Made by a program: the position numbers and the translations under genes
Notes under the pieces: model-generated
Told to the model about the DNA's origin: nothing
Database searches by the model: none
Seen by the model: the letters and a program-made list of their open reading frames with translations, nothing else
Assembly (NCBI GenBank): GCA_008973525.1
Contig: WACJ01000223.1
Location: forward strand, 186,001 to 250,000
Origin: Stenopsyche tienmushanensis
Lineage: Eukaryota; Arthropoda; Insecta; Trichoptera; Stenopsychidae
Reading direction: 5' to 3'
Length of the DNA: 64,000 bases
Part shown: positions 36,446 to 47,630 of the stretch, piece after piece
How the letters are laid out: each line of letters starts with the position of its first letter
Numbering within the stretch: position 1 is the stretch's first letter

Positions 36446-36877
36446 CAGTAAAACCTCGATATAACGGACCTCTATTTAACGGACAAAAATCCGGTCAAAT
36501 GTAAAAAAATTAAAAACGTCCTGTCACAGTATGTAAACAATTTTAGATGATAATCACGTCATACGTCTAGCACTAGAATTTAAGACATAATGCCGTCCTG
36601 CTCGTAGACTTCACCTAGCCAGAGCAATAATATATTGGGGGATTCCCTTATATAATAACGTGTAGGTTTCGACACAGCACAATGGTATTTCACATGTTAG
36701 CCGGAGATTCACGCAACTCTACAACAGTTTAACTTGTTTACTCGAAGTATCTAAATACAGTGTATTTTCAAAAAAAAAGTTTTTTGATTCATTTTAAACA
36801 TATTTTAATATAACGGAATTTCGGCTTTAGCGGATACCCCCTCCTCCCAATTAGTTCGTTATATTGAGGTTTTACCG
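36446..36877. mobile_element. pogo/Tigger-like MITE
   Basis: Inverted ends CAGTAAAACCTCGATATAAC and CGGTAAAACCTCAATATAAC continue into GGAC and GAAC, with TA on both outer sides (36444-36445, 36878-36879). The 432-bp interior has no transposase. Such ends (CAGT-AAACCTC-ATATAACG) with TA duplications are characteristic of the pogo/Tigger group. Confidence 0.8.
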
Positions 36878-36979
36878 TATGAAAACTTGTATGTACCTAT
36901 TTATACGTATATCAACATTTTCATAATTTTTCGGATTGCAAGTACTCATTTCTGAAAAGTTTCGGACCATAAAGAATCG

Positions 36980-37210
36980 GGCGTAGTATTCTATAATCCG
37001 ACACTGTCATGCAAAACATTTGTCGGTTTGCCGCGGGTCTGCTGTATATTACAAATCACCATGAACAGGGTATCAGGGACGAGGCCTATTTTTGGATGAA
37101 TAAATGTGTGAACAAGCAAATTTGTCGGATTTAGGACGATACCAATTCACATAGGAAACACCAAATGCATCCCGAGAAAGCCACTGTTTGGTACGTATTT
37201 TAGTCGTCTA
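36980..37210 (+). pseudogene. Tc3-like transposase fragment
   Basis: The frame reads ITNHHEQGIRDEAYFWMNKC, then VNKQICRI and HPEKATVWYVF. This matches the region around the first catalytic acid in insect Tc3-like transposases (DEAHFxLxGYVNKQN...HPxKVTVWCG). Stops interrupt it. It resembles, but is not identical to, the copy in rumi intron 4. Confidence 0.6.
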
Positions 37211-38283
37211 GCGGAAAATTTACGTCGTTTCACAAGAATTAATTGCATCTTTGGCAATTAAATATATATTTGTTATATAATACACACAAAATCTTTAAAG
37301 TTTAGCAATACTATTGTATATCAATGAATTATATTTGTCTTGAATAAAAATTAATTTCTTCCATTGAGCAATATTCGAAGAATTTTGAAATTTTTTCTTT
37401 TTTATAATCCTCTTAACTTTGGCGGCCTCTGTGATAAAATTATGAGTTTGATTTTTTTTGTGTTATTGATATTGCAAAAAATATTTCATTGAACGGCTTG
37501 AATTTGTTGAATCGAAATTTTTAATCAATCTCTTTGTTTTCTCTGATTATAAATAGAACAGAATGCTTGATAATAGATGCAAATCGATCGATCTATAGAT
37601 TTTATGGATGCTGTAAAAATAGTGATCCTGCCTGATTTCATTATAATATATAATAATGGATATTGAATAAAACAGTTTTGTTTGTTTAATCGTTTTACGA
37701 AAGCTTCATTCAAATTTATAAGATTTTTTTATTAATTTTATAAAAGATTAGAAAAGAAACGCAGCTTTATAGATTTGTCCATGCATTTAGATTAAATATA
37801 TGAATTTTGTTGTTTAGTTATTGAACATTAGAATAAAATCTTTAAAACGTTAAGGTGTTTATGTAATAAAATGTAATTTACGATTGGAAATAAATAGCAA
37901 AAATTGGGAGTTCTTGCAAAAGTCACGGCTGTGTCTATTAAGCAAACATTTAATTGGTTTTTGTATATAATTAAATTGAAAATAAAGTCAAAGAATTTCA
38001 TATACGTTTTTTTATTATGAAAATGTATGATTTTATTGAGTTATTGTTGAAATATTATTTTTTTATACATGTAAAAATATAATATATTTTTTTTAGTTTT
38101 GTTTAAAAAAATGAATATTGATGCGTTATCAATGAAATGCTTCATTGTATAATTTTTCTAATCAAATTTGGATGCTTGAAAAAACCGAATGTGATAAAGC
38201 GGAGTGACGATATCGTAGGTGTGCGCATGTGAAATTTCATTCATTGCGGCGGCGGGGGGGCGCGAGCCTTCGTTTTGGAAGCG

Positions 38284-38365
38284 AATGTGTGCGTGTGTGT
38301 GTGCATGTGTAAGTGCGCCTTATGCGATTGTATGCATTAGTGTGTGTGCGGCGCACGCGTGTGTC
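38284..38365. repeat. GT-rich microsatellite in CpG-rich patch
   Basis: A run of (GT)n with interspersed GC and CATG units (GTGTGCGTGTGTGTGTGC and similar) follows a short G-run at about 38252. It lies about 0.9 kb upstream of rumi. Whether it belongs to the rumi promoter cannot be told from the sequence. Confidence 0.6.
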
Positions 38366-38777
38366 GAAGGAAGTGAATCTTATTCGATGTACACACTAAC
38401 CCTTTGTCTCGGATGCTATCCGGGAACTCTCAATTCCCGTCTCGATGCGCCGGGACTTCCCTCCGGATCATCGGAAGACGGTGTGGGCGATGTTTATTAT
38501 ACTTAACCCGTCACAGTTGCGCCCACTCCGTCGTCGCTCCTCAACCCTTCGTGTCCCGAACTGAAAAAATATACTCAATACGATTCAAATTTGAACTAAA
38601 TTCGCGCCAAAAAATTGATAAATTAAATAGCAATCTTTATTTCCTGACATCGACGTACCATATTTTTAATATACAATTAATTTAATACTGCATCAATGTA
38701 AAAATACAAAACAATGTTTTAATATTTAATCAAAATTCATTACGTGGGAACTAATACACTTTGTTCAACCCCGACTG

Positions 38778-38804
38778 AATTTCATACCGGACGTATGAAA
38801 TTCG
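38778..38804. repeat. Perfect hairpin
   Basis: GAATTTCATAC, a five-base loop, and GTATGAAATTC form a perfect 11-bp inverted repeat in the region upstream of rumi. No transposon boundary is evident; it may be a chance palindrome in AT-rich DNA. Confidence 0.5.
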
Positions 38805-39238
38805 ATACTGACTTCAATCGACCGGTTACGAGCGTGTTAAAAATGCATCACTTCCGATTACAACGCTTGTGATCATTTCCGGGGCTAAAAATATACATCT
38901 TTATATACCAAAACTATGATCCAATTTATATTTTCAACAATCAAAATTTAGCTCATTTCGTTAATATAAAGTTTTAAGCTATTTATTCGGAATACAAAAA
39001 ATACTTGGGAAAATTAAATATAAACTATTAAAAACAATATCATGATTAAAAATTAGAAACAAATAAAAAAATATTTTTTTAAATTATATTACAAAAATCA
39101 TAAATAAAATGATTGATTTTATTAAAATCAAATGAAAATATAAGATAACTTTTATTTCCAAACTGAATAATTTGAAATTAGAAATATTTAATTTAAACGA
39201 TCGGCGCAAAGATACCCGGTATTGATTACCAAGGTGCG

Positions 39239-41390
39239 ATGCACTTTAGGCCAAATTCCATATGCGTTTGTTTGATGACAGGTGTCATGTTTAAAATGTC
39301 TGTTTATATTTCAAAATTGTATATTTATTGCCTGTCGGTTTCGGTGCTGATACTGCCCGTTTATCTCGACGAACAATGCACATCAGAGACCTGTTCATTA
39401 AACGGCGAACGAGCCTCGATAGATAATATGTATTCCGAAGGTAATATTTTAGGTTCTATTGATATATCTTTTTAATCATCAAATCTTGTGGTTTTAATGC
39501 TGAAAAAATTCTTATAGGTGCAAATAAGAACTTCCTATTTTATATGGGAAAAATTGATGACGCATTGGCGCTGTATGAACCGTGCGATGAAAAGTCTTGT
39601 AATTGTCACTTGAAGACGTTGAAAAATGATTTGGAACCGTTTCAAACAACTGGAATTAGTAAAGCCATGTTTGATTCTATAAGACAAAAGTATTTATTTG
39701 TTGCGACTCATTTTTTACACGGCTCCATTACGACTGCAATATACCAATTGATTAATTAGGCTTTACGCTGTGCATTTTTCAGAGGTACCAAATATCAAAT
39801 AATAGCAGGAAAACTGTACAGACAATCTGATTGTCTTTTTCCGGCTAGATGTTCTGGAGTTGAATATTTTTTGCTGAAAATAATAAAAAACATACCGGAT
39901 TTGGAAGTCATTATTAATACCAGAGATTGGCCACAACTCAATAAAAAATGGGGATCTCCATTGGCACCGATATTATCATTTAGTAAGGTAAATAAATGCA
40001 CGATGGTCGAAACGCCTAAAAAATATGGTCGAAATTATCGTGCATCATTTTTTTGTAGACAAATGATTATTGGGATATAATGTATCCAGCGTGGAGTTTC
40101 TGGGAGGGAGGTCCAGCAATCAAACTGTATCCTACAGGTCTAGGCAAATGGGATCATCATCGCAAATCACTCACCGACGCAGCTGATAAGTAAGTGAAAC
40201 ATTTTTAAATTCGTAAAAATGTATAGTTTCAATAGGGACGCTTGAAGTTTGTTACGTTATATCGGCCATGTTTTTAAAGCAACATCCGTCAAATTTATTG
40301 TAAATTATTCAGTAATGTATGGCAAATCACCATGGAACGTTATAGCATTGAACGACATGTGCAAATTTGTCAAAAAAATGTTTCGCTGAAAAAATCAGCT
40401 TTCGCGACGAAGTCCATTTTTGGATAAATGGATGTGTGGACAAGCAAAATTGTCAAATTTGGGATGATATCAATTCATATGAGATACAACAGCATCAAAT
40501 GCATCCCAAGAAAGTTACTGTTTAGTGCAGATTTAGATCTGGTGGAATCATCGCTACGTACTTGTTGCAAAACGTAACTAACATTGCCATAAGCGTCAAT
40601 ATCGAGTGTTACAGATTGATGATCAGCAATTTCTTGTGGCTTAAACTGGATGATATGAATACTGACGATATGCAGTTCTATCATCAGTATTCATATCGTC
40701 GGTATTTCTTGACTATTCACTATGATTTGTATTCAGGTGGCCTTGGGATCAAAAGATATCCATAGCATTCTTTCGTGGCTCGCGAACTAGCGACGAGAGA
40801 GATCCTATTGTGCTCCTATCTCGTTCTCATCCGGAATTAGTCGACGCACAGTATACGAAAAATCAAGCTTGGAAATCGGATAAAGTAAGATATATATATA
40901 TTTATTTATTTGCATTTTAAGAATCTTAATAAAAAAATTGAATCAATCATTTCAGGATACTTTGAACGCACCACCCGCGGAAGAAATTTCACTAGAAGAT
41001 CACTGCCAATATAAGTTCTTGTTTAATTATCGAGGCGTTGCGGCCAGTTTTCGATTTAAGCATCTGTTTCTTTGTAAATCGCTGGTATTTCATGTCGGCG
41101 ATGAATGGCTTGAGTTTTTTTATCCCTCGTTAAAGCCATGGGTTCATTATATACCGGTTGCTGCGAGCGCCAGTGAAAACGATTTGAAAGATATGATAGA
41201 ATTCTTTCAGAGCAACGACGCCGTAGCTCAGGAGATTGCAAAAAGGGGTTTTCAACAAATATGGGATCATTTAAAGATTTCCGATGTAAAATGTTATTGG
41301 AAAAAACTTTTAAAAGGATACGCCAAATTGCTCAAGTATGACGTCGTGAAAGACGAGAGCCTTAAAGAGATTACCACCGCAAGCAAGTGA
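39239..41390 (+). CDS. rumi: Protein O-glucosyltransferase (rumi/POGLUT1)
   Basis: A CAP10-family enzyme that adds O-glucose to EGF repeats of Notch and related proteins in the ER. Exons: 39239-39440, 39518-39689, 39783-39987, 40059-40189, 40737-40884 and 40956-41390, all GT-AG and in phase. The most likely start is 39287 (414 aa; [16 protein letters not shown] gives a signal sequence); 39239 is the first in-frame ATG. Visible motifs: [33 protein letters not shown] (conserved acidic site of the family), [23 protein letters not shown], then [39 protein letters not shown] (nucleotide-sugar binding) and [19 protein letters not shown]. The family usually ends in a KDEL-type ER-retention signal; this copy ends ...EITTASK and lacks one. 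Intron 4 (546 bp) holds a transposase fragment. Poly(A) signal at 41578-41583. Confidence 0.93.
40220..40705 (+). pseudogene. Tc3-like transposase fragment in rumi intron 4
   Basis: Fragments in shifting frames read [27 protein letters not shown] sequence, HPKKVTVWCRF-like sequence, [20 protein letters not shown] and DDMQFY. This is the central catalytic part of an insect Tc3-like transposase, decayed by frameshifts. An inverted repeat (about 40650-40666 with 40684-40700; GATATGAATACTGA core) closes its right side. A leading piece (AATAGGGACGCTTGAA, 40231) belongs to another MITE family. Confidence 0.65.
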
Positions 41391-42464
41391 TTTTATTTCA
41401 TAAGGGTACCATTAATAGGGAGGGAAACCGGTTTTTTTTTTAACATTTTTCATTATTTTTTTAATTAACCTGTTGTGATAAGTATTTGTTTAAACTAAAA
41501 GAATGTTTTATTAATGTTTAAAAGTATATTTGATTTTTTTTTTGAGTAATTTTCACCGAAAATAGTCAAATAGATCAAATAAATTGCACATTTTAAAGGT
41601 GTTTAAATAAAATGATTATGAAATTAAAAAAGGAAAATGATTTTTCAGACTGTTTAATTTGGTTTTCCCTCCGTTAAAAAATCAGTATCTTTTCTGCTTT
41701 TAACATCAAACTTGGCGGACGATTGGCAACATTCGAAAGTTTGCGAGTGTGAGCCTATTTTTGGCTTGTGAAATATGTTATGTATAAAATGAATGTAAAC
41801 ATAATCATTTCAACATTAAATGCTTTCAAATGTCAATTGTTTTGAAGTGATATCATCCCTCGTTTAACGTAGAATATACGTTCCGCTAGTTCACTGTGTT
41901 AAATGAAATCGTCTAAAGTACGACTGACAAATGGACGGAAAAGAGAATAAATATTATTCAATCACTATAAAATATCAGTACGAGGGTTTTGGTTGCATTT
42001 CCGTCATGTTCCGTCGGCCGTATCAATCTTTTTTGAAAACAGTGAAAAACTTCTCTGTATAGTCTTATTCATTTTACTGCAAAGGACTTTCTAGAGTATA
42101 AAGAATTCAATCCTAACATTCCTTGCAAGGTTATTGTCAAGCTAGGGTGAAGTCCTACGTGATGCCTGAATGCCTTCTGCTGAGTGGTTTCCTATTTCAG
42201 GTTGATCCTCCAGGTTTAGCGAAATAAAAGGCAATGGAAAATAATGTTGTTATCATTGCGCGGTGGAATTCTTCGTTTGTACCTCTTCGACACCGTCTGC
42301 TTGTTGTTCCTCTCGTGCTTGATTTATTTCTTTAGTTTTCCTGGCTTTGAACTGACCTGATTCCATACGTTATTGAGTAGCAGAGTGTAAGTGAGCTTAG
42401 GGTACAGATATTTTCGACTGATTGTAAATTTAAATAACCTATCCAATCAGTCTTCTTTGGACTA

Positions 42465-42900
42465 CTTCGTTTTGTAACGAGAGTTCGTCATATCAGCGGT
42501 CCGAAAAGCGGACCGATTGGACACACGCATCTTGTGGTCACTTCGTCCTCTTTTAGCGGCATTTTCTATTATCTGTACGATCACGGGAGCTCCCTCAGAG
42601 GCTAACTTACATTGTAGACTTCCTAACTTCGTCAAACACTTGATTGAAACATCATCACGATGCTGTTTTTGTTCCGTTGTGAGCAAACGCGGCATTCATC
42701 TTGCGCCCAGCTTTCTTATGTCCAAATTTTCTGTCAATATGCGATGTACAGCATTTTTTGAAAGGCCTATGTCTGCTAGCTCGCGCACTTAATGTCGACG
42801 GTCATCCAATACCATTTTGTGTATTTTCTCCTCACTTGGTCGATTACTGCATTGTTTGTTTTGGCAGCTTGTACGGCTTTGTTTAAACTCTGCCACCTAA
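42465..42900 (-). pseudogene. mariner transposase N-terminal fragment
   Basis: Minus-strand frames read LSARASRH...FKKCCTSHIDRKFGHKKAG in pieces and then MPRLLTTEQKQHRDDVSIKC. Together they resemble the mariner helix-turn-helix region (DDRRLxxREIA...V...HIL...LGMKKL-ARWVPRLLTPEQK). At least one frameshift separates them, and the catalytic region is missing. Confidence 0.65.
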
Positions 42901-43959
42901 CATCTTATTGTTGTAAACGAAGGAGCACACTCCCTAAGAGTAGAATCTAGCTCAGTTTCAAATTTCTGTCTTTAAATAAGTGAAATGGGAGGTTTTTATT
43001 AGTTAATCGATTGCATGGTTTGTTAATAAAAGCTTCATAAAACGCATTAAAAATCGGTTCAGGCGAATAAGACCCTTCTTCAATTGTTTTAGTTAATTTT
43101 GGAGGATATTCTTCTGCAGCTTTATGCTTTGTAAATCCCATCCCTTACATGCTAAAAATTCAGTCACTCGGGGGTTAAAATTCATTATTAACTCGATCTA
43201 GACTCTGAATAGATGTACAGTTAATTAACAGGGATTTGTTTTTAAACGATATAAAAACAATCCGGGGATAAAATAAAATCATTTTCGGTTTACTTAGTTT
43301 CTACTATAATCACATGTATGTTTAGCCCATTTAAAAATGGATTACGGCTTTGATTCCAGCCCCAATGATAACAAATTTACCACTGATAACTATTCAATTA
43401 GTGTCGGGAACGACATTGATAATTTTATGGATTTTGATAGTAAATATCAGACGATAAGCACATAGAAAAGGTGGTGAAACGAGGCAAATCTGCCAGCTGT
43501 TTGAAACATTATTATTCATTAGTGGGATGACGTTTTTGCAAACTGTGTAAATTAACGGCATTCTACATTTCAAATAGAAAAATCATATGGTATGTATACA
43601 TTATGTTAATAAATATTTATTATTTGTTCGCTGTGAATTAGGGTAAAACATGAATATTATTAATATTTATTTGATTCGGCTGCTGTACGCTAATTCACAT
43701 TTGCGGCATTTCCGCATCTCGAGTGTTAATTTTGAATAAATAGCAAATTATGTACGCATGGAGTCGCATGTATTAAAATAAGCCTGAAAATTGCTGTAAA
43801 TAAATGTATATAGTAGTTTTTAAGATTTGCACAAGGCAGTTACATGTTTGTAATTTAAATACTAATGATTAATTTCAAATAAACGCATAAAATATTATAG
43901 ACCGTTGAACCATTTATTCTTAATAATCATGAATTATCTATCTATTGACCCGGCGGAAT

Positions 43960-44640
43960 TCTTGAAATGGGGAGGATGCCGTCAATATGGCAGAGCGAGG
44001 TCATGCTGTCTGGGTGGCGGACTGACGTAATATGCTCCGTTTATTCAGAAGGCGAACAGGCTTCTGTGCTCCAACTACAAGAGCAAGAGCTCTGATCGGA
44101 CGGCTGTCTTCTATCATGGGGCAACTTTTCGGGGACTGTTGAAGCTATCGATCCAACGGTACCCTATCAGAGCCTTTTGAGGTGATGATGAGAGTCAGAC
44201 GGGGATGTCCTCTCCCCATTTCTTTTTAATATCGTGTTGGAGGTAATTATGAGGGATGCTGGTAAATTGGTACACGCAGATTCAAATACGTTTTTTTTTC
44301 AGTATTCAACACAGTAATCAACTTATTGTTTAACATAGGCATAATCTAATATATATATATAAAAATCAATATTTGTTTGTCCGTATTTAATACGCTGCTA
44401 TACCTTTCACCTGATTGCAATAAAACTTTATCAACATATTGTTTATACTTGTGGGAATAACATAGGCATAGTAAAAATATGCATTTTGTTGGCATTGCAA
44501 CGCATTGATCACAAGACCCGTCGGAAGATCTCGTCTACGCTACAGTTGATCAGGTGGAAAACGATGTTGTGCATCTGGACAAATGGAAGGATGAGGCTCA
44601 GGACAGACGGTGATGCATCGTCGGTGACTTAAGTGAGTGA
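43960..44640 (+). pseudogene. Non-LTR retrotransposon fragments (RT core and C-terminus)
   Basis: Around 44175-44270 the plus strand encodes VMMRVRRGCPLSPFLFNIVL followed by EVIMRDA, the RT block that precedes the catalytic YADD box. About 270 bp later (44515-44620) pieces read PVGR-SRLRY and VENDVVHLDKWKDEAQDRR, a typical LINE ORF2 C-terminus. Between them a Helitron-like copy (44339-44480) is inserted. The element is a decayed relic of a jockey- or R4-like type; the clade cannot be fixed. Confidence 0.65.
44339..44480. mobile_element. Helitron-like 5' terminal unit
   Basis: A TCTAA(TA)n-AAAATCAAT start, GTTTGTCCGTATTTAATACG, a TTCACCTGATTGCAATAAAA block and AATAACATAGGCATAGTAAA end a unit almost identical to 60291-60420. 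It appears inserted between two pieces of a LINE. Confidence 0.6.
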
Positions 44641-46218
44641 CGATTACGAATAAAATATGTTTATTTTTGAGGATATACATGCCCTCTTTTATTTTATAAT
44701 TTATAACACAGAACAGTGTAATTATAAAATTTGAACAACAAAATTGTTTACATCATTTTAGCACACTCACACAAGCTCTTTACGCTTCCTTTACGACAAC
44801 TCCATTAAAACATTCTCAAAATAAACACAGCCATCACGTATATATGTAAATTTCACTTTAAGTGATTTGGACGACATAATAAATGTTACATGATTTGGTA
44901 TGATAATAATTCATCCGAGAAAATAATTACATATATATATTCGAAACGCATTATACATCATAGTAGAAACATGATTCTCATTATAAAACCTGAATATTTA
45001 AAGAGAAAATAATAAAGAACATTCAAACAGTTTATTTTAAATACATATTACTTATTCATTAAAATAGACAATCGATACTTGTTAATTAATAAAATCTAAA
45101 TTACAAGAGAGTATAAAAATTGTGACATTCATTTGATCTTATTATTAATTTTTTCCTTCCGATTACATATTGTTTCAAATTTATATACAAGAATTTAATA
45201 CGCGCGGACTATGTTCGTTCTATGGTAACTTTACAGTTTACGAAATCATAGATCGGTAATTATTGTAAATGATACAAATTAAATCTGAAAAAGGATCGCG
45301 AGTATTTTATTTATTAGGTTTGGCAAGAATATTGTTATTCGTCTCGTTATTTAGTAGACCACATGGAGTCACCGGAACCGTATCTCAGTTATAATTTTTA
45401 ATCCTTCGGTATTATCGCTGTATATCGATTGTCAGTACAAAAAGAATCTCCGATTTCAATAATAAAACTGTGAATTTTTGATGATATCAATAAAACCATT
45501 TTTAATTTGTAATCGTAACGACTTTGCTTACGGATTGTTTTGATACATTAACTTGAATAAATTGACATAATAATCACAATAGATGCGTGTAAATATTCCA
45601 AATTTATACACAAATAAATGTTATACGCAAAATAATGTACGTCTATGTTTCAAAATTACAGATTTGTCCGTCGGAATAGTGATTTTAAAATATTCAGGGA
45701 AATAATATCAAAGTGCAATCACTTTCAAAGTGATCATCTTCATATTCACAATTAAACATCATACAACATTAAGAATATTCACAAAAACTAATTGTGCAAA
45801 AACAACTTAATTAAACTAATTTGACTAGCTAAGCTGCATAAATAAAATTGCAATTTAAATACAGACCTTTCAACGTCCACATAAAAATAACTTACGCGCG
45901 CATTTGATGAAAAATAAACGCGTATCATAAGCTACCGTCTCAAATTTAATCAGATTCTAGACACTGCAATCAAATTGATTGAATCATCAGAAAGAAAGAT
46001 TTACAAACGCCAATAAAATTAAGCTATGTGCAGACTAATTAAAAATTCAATATCGTAAATCATAATCGTTAATGAGTTTTCATTTATTTACTCGAATTGT
46101 TTGCGTCGCAGCACACTATGTGCTCTTCTACGAGAGTGATACATCAAACGTTAATCGTTTAAATAAATATAGTTGCCGAATAGCTGCTTTTTACTACATA
46201 ATTACTGTTGTAGCTATT

Positions 46219-46659
46219 GGGTGCGTGAATAAGTTCCTGCCGCTTTACCGTCAGTCAAAGTCAACAACAAACTCCTCAATCCAGAAGACGCAGCAACTAT
46301 AAAAGATGAATGGGAGCGAAGGTGATCATCTTCGACTACCGGACGCCATCTCTATCTATTCTTCGACTCCGTTCAACGAAGAAATAAATATCTTTGGGAC
46401 GTCCAGATCATTGGACATCACAATTCCTTATGGGATACGGCCGTTTTAACTTTCTAACGTTTCTAAACGTATGACAGCATTGGGAATGATACAAAAGGAT
46501 CACATCGTCGCAGCAGTCAAATATTGACATAGACCACTTATCCCGATCTATGCCTAATGTCTTGGCTAAGACACCAAAAAATGGATCGATTCTTGGATAG
46601 TTTCAAGAGACGCGTCGTTTTATCAATGGGGCAAACGGCGAGAACTTATTCACACACCC
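46219..46659. mobile_element. Deletion derivative with GGGTGTGTGAATAAGTTC ends
   Basis: Left end GGGTGCGTGAATAAGTTCCT and right end (reverse complement) GGGTGTGTGAATAAGTTCTC are the same terminal repeats as those of the mariner at 52510-53732. The 441-bp interior does not show mariner coding that I can recognise, so it is a non-autonomous derivative, perhaps with captured filler. Confidence 0.75.
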
Positions 46660-47061
46660 GATATTTCCACGACGATTAGCGAAATCGCACAATATTTATA
46701 ATGCCGCGGCACTCGTTAAATCATAAAATTCGGGAATTCCAAACAGATCCATACGTTTTGAGGAACGGCAGAAATGAACGCTACACAACGAGATTTCGGG
46801 AACACATCAAAATCAATCCAAAAACGTGTGCCGAAAAGCAAACGGTGCAAAATCAAATCGAGGATATATCAATCAAACAACTCTAATCGGCCTCCGCGTG
46901 CATTCTATACACGATGCGGGGGCCGTTTTAGTCAATACAAAAATACACAAAACATCTCGTTTATCTTAATTATCTCTTGTCACATCTACTGAATGCAATT
47001 AATTGTCACAATCTAAAGTTTAATTAATACTGATAAATAACAATTGTCACAGTAGGAGGGC

Positions 47062-47349
47062 TGTACAAAAAAATGCAATTTCGACTGATCAATGCTTTTA
47101 TATTAAGGGCACCCGGAAAAAAGGGCGTTTATTTAATGCTTTATCTGCGCAGCGGGTTCTTGAAACAATCCCTAAACCAGTTCTTAATACGATAAAGGTC
47201 CTATTATCTGTTTAATGCGACGTTCACAATATAATAATAACAAACGCCCTTTTTTCCGGGTATCCCTGATATTTTTGTGCTTTTGCAACTAACGTAAAAA
47301 ACATTTAATTCAAATTTGGTGCAATTTAGAATTGCATTTTTTCGTACAA
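47062..47349. mobile_element. Fold-back element with nested inverted repeats
   Basis: Outer arms TGTACAAAAAAATGCAATTT and its near-exact reverse complement lie at 47062-47082 and 47329-47348. Inner arms ACCCGGAAAAAAGGGCGTTT and its perfect reverse complement lie at 47111-47130 and 47241-47260, with GGGCACC and GGTATCCC extensions. The inner pair spans 160 bp (47107-47266). The whole can fold into a long hairpin; no coding is present. Confidence 0.75.
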
Positions 47350-47584
47350 ATCGCAGACATCAAGATTTTTTAAATAATTGATTACATTGCACATTTATAA
47401 AACAATGTTTCGCAATATAAATCATTCATGCAATACTTTTTTAAGTAAAAAAAAGGAACCAGCTTTATATAATAATAATACAATATAATATAGAATTCAT
47501 GTTTTTAACGCTAGATCATTAATCAAATCATCATCATTATATTACACGTAACGACGATTGACGTTTTTATCATCAATTTGCTGA

Positions 47585-47630
47585 GTCTGTAGTCTGTGAG
47601 ACTAATGATTAGTGATCTAGAGTTAAAATT
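47585..47630 (+). repeat. Dispersed hairpin repeat, reference copy
   Basis: TAGTCTGTGAGACTA (a 6-bp stem with a GTG loop) is followed by ATGATTAGTGATCTAG and AGTTAAA. The same unit occurs inverted in Tsr1 intron 4 (57672-57716), inverted at 19962-20000, in the same sense at 7352-7390, and in diverged form at 15900, 16220 and 31100. Confidence 0.8.

Larger units (their letters stand above)
35270..39238. other. Intergenic region between divergent Gap1 and rumi
   Basis: It should contain both promoters. Contents: a pogo-like element (36446-36877), a Tc3-like transposase fragment (36980-37210), a GT-rich microsatellite and CpG-rich patch (38235-38520) and a hairpin (38778-38804). The remainder is AT-rich with no gene seen. 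A piece near 35941-35995 (TAGGAACGCTCGAAACATCTGTCAAATTT, quoted only in part here as AGGAACGCTCGAA) recurs at 40229. Confidence 0.5.
41391..44640. other. Intergenic region after rumi, with transposon remnants
   Basis: The rumi 3' UTR occupies the first 200 bp or so. Further on there is a dispersed repeat (42160-42600), a mariner fragment (42465-42900), unremarkable AT-rich DNA (42900-43950) and LINE fragments (43960-44640). No host gene is seen. Confidence 0.5.

Noticed and set aside
38235..38520. 95-codon frame in the GT-rich patch upstream of rumi
   Set aside because: It is generated by the CG/GT-rich microsatellite, without domain or conservation evidence.
39697..39759. Read-through of rumi exon 2 to a stop at 39759
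   Set aside because: The GTATTTATTTG donor at 39690 restores phase into [13 protein letters not shown], which is conserved.
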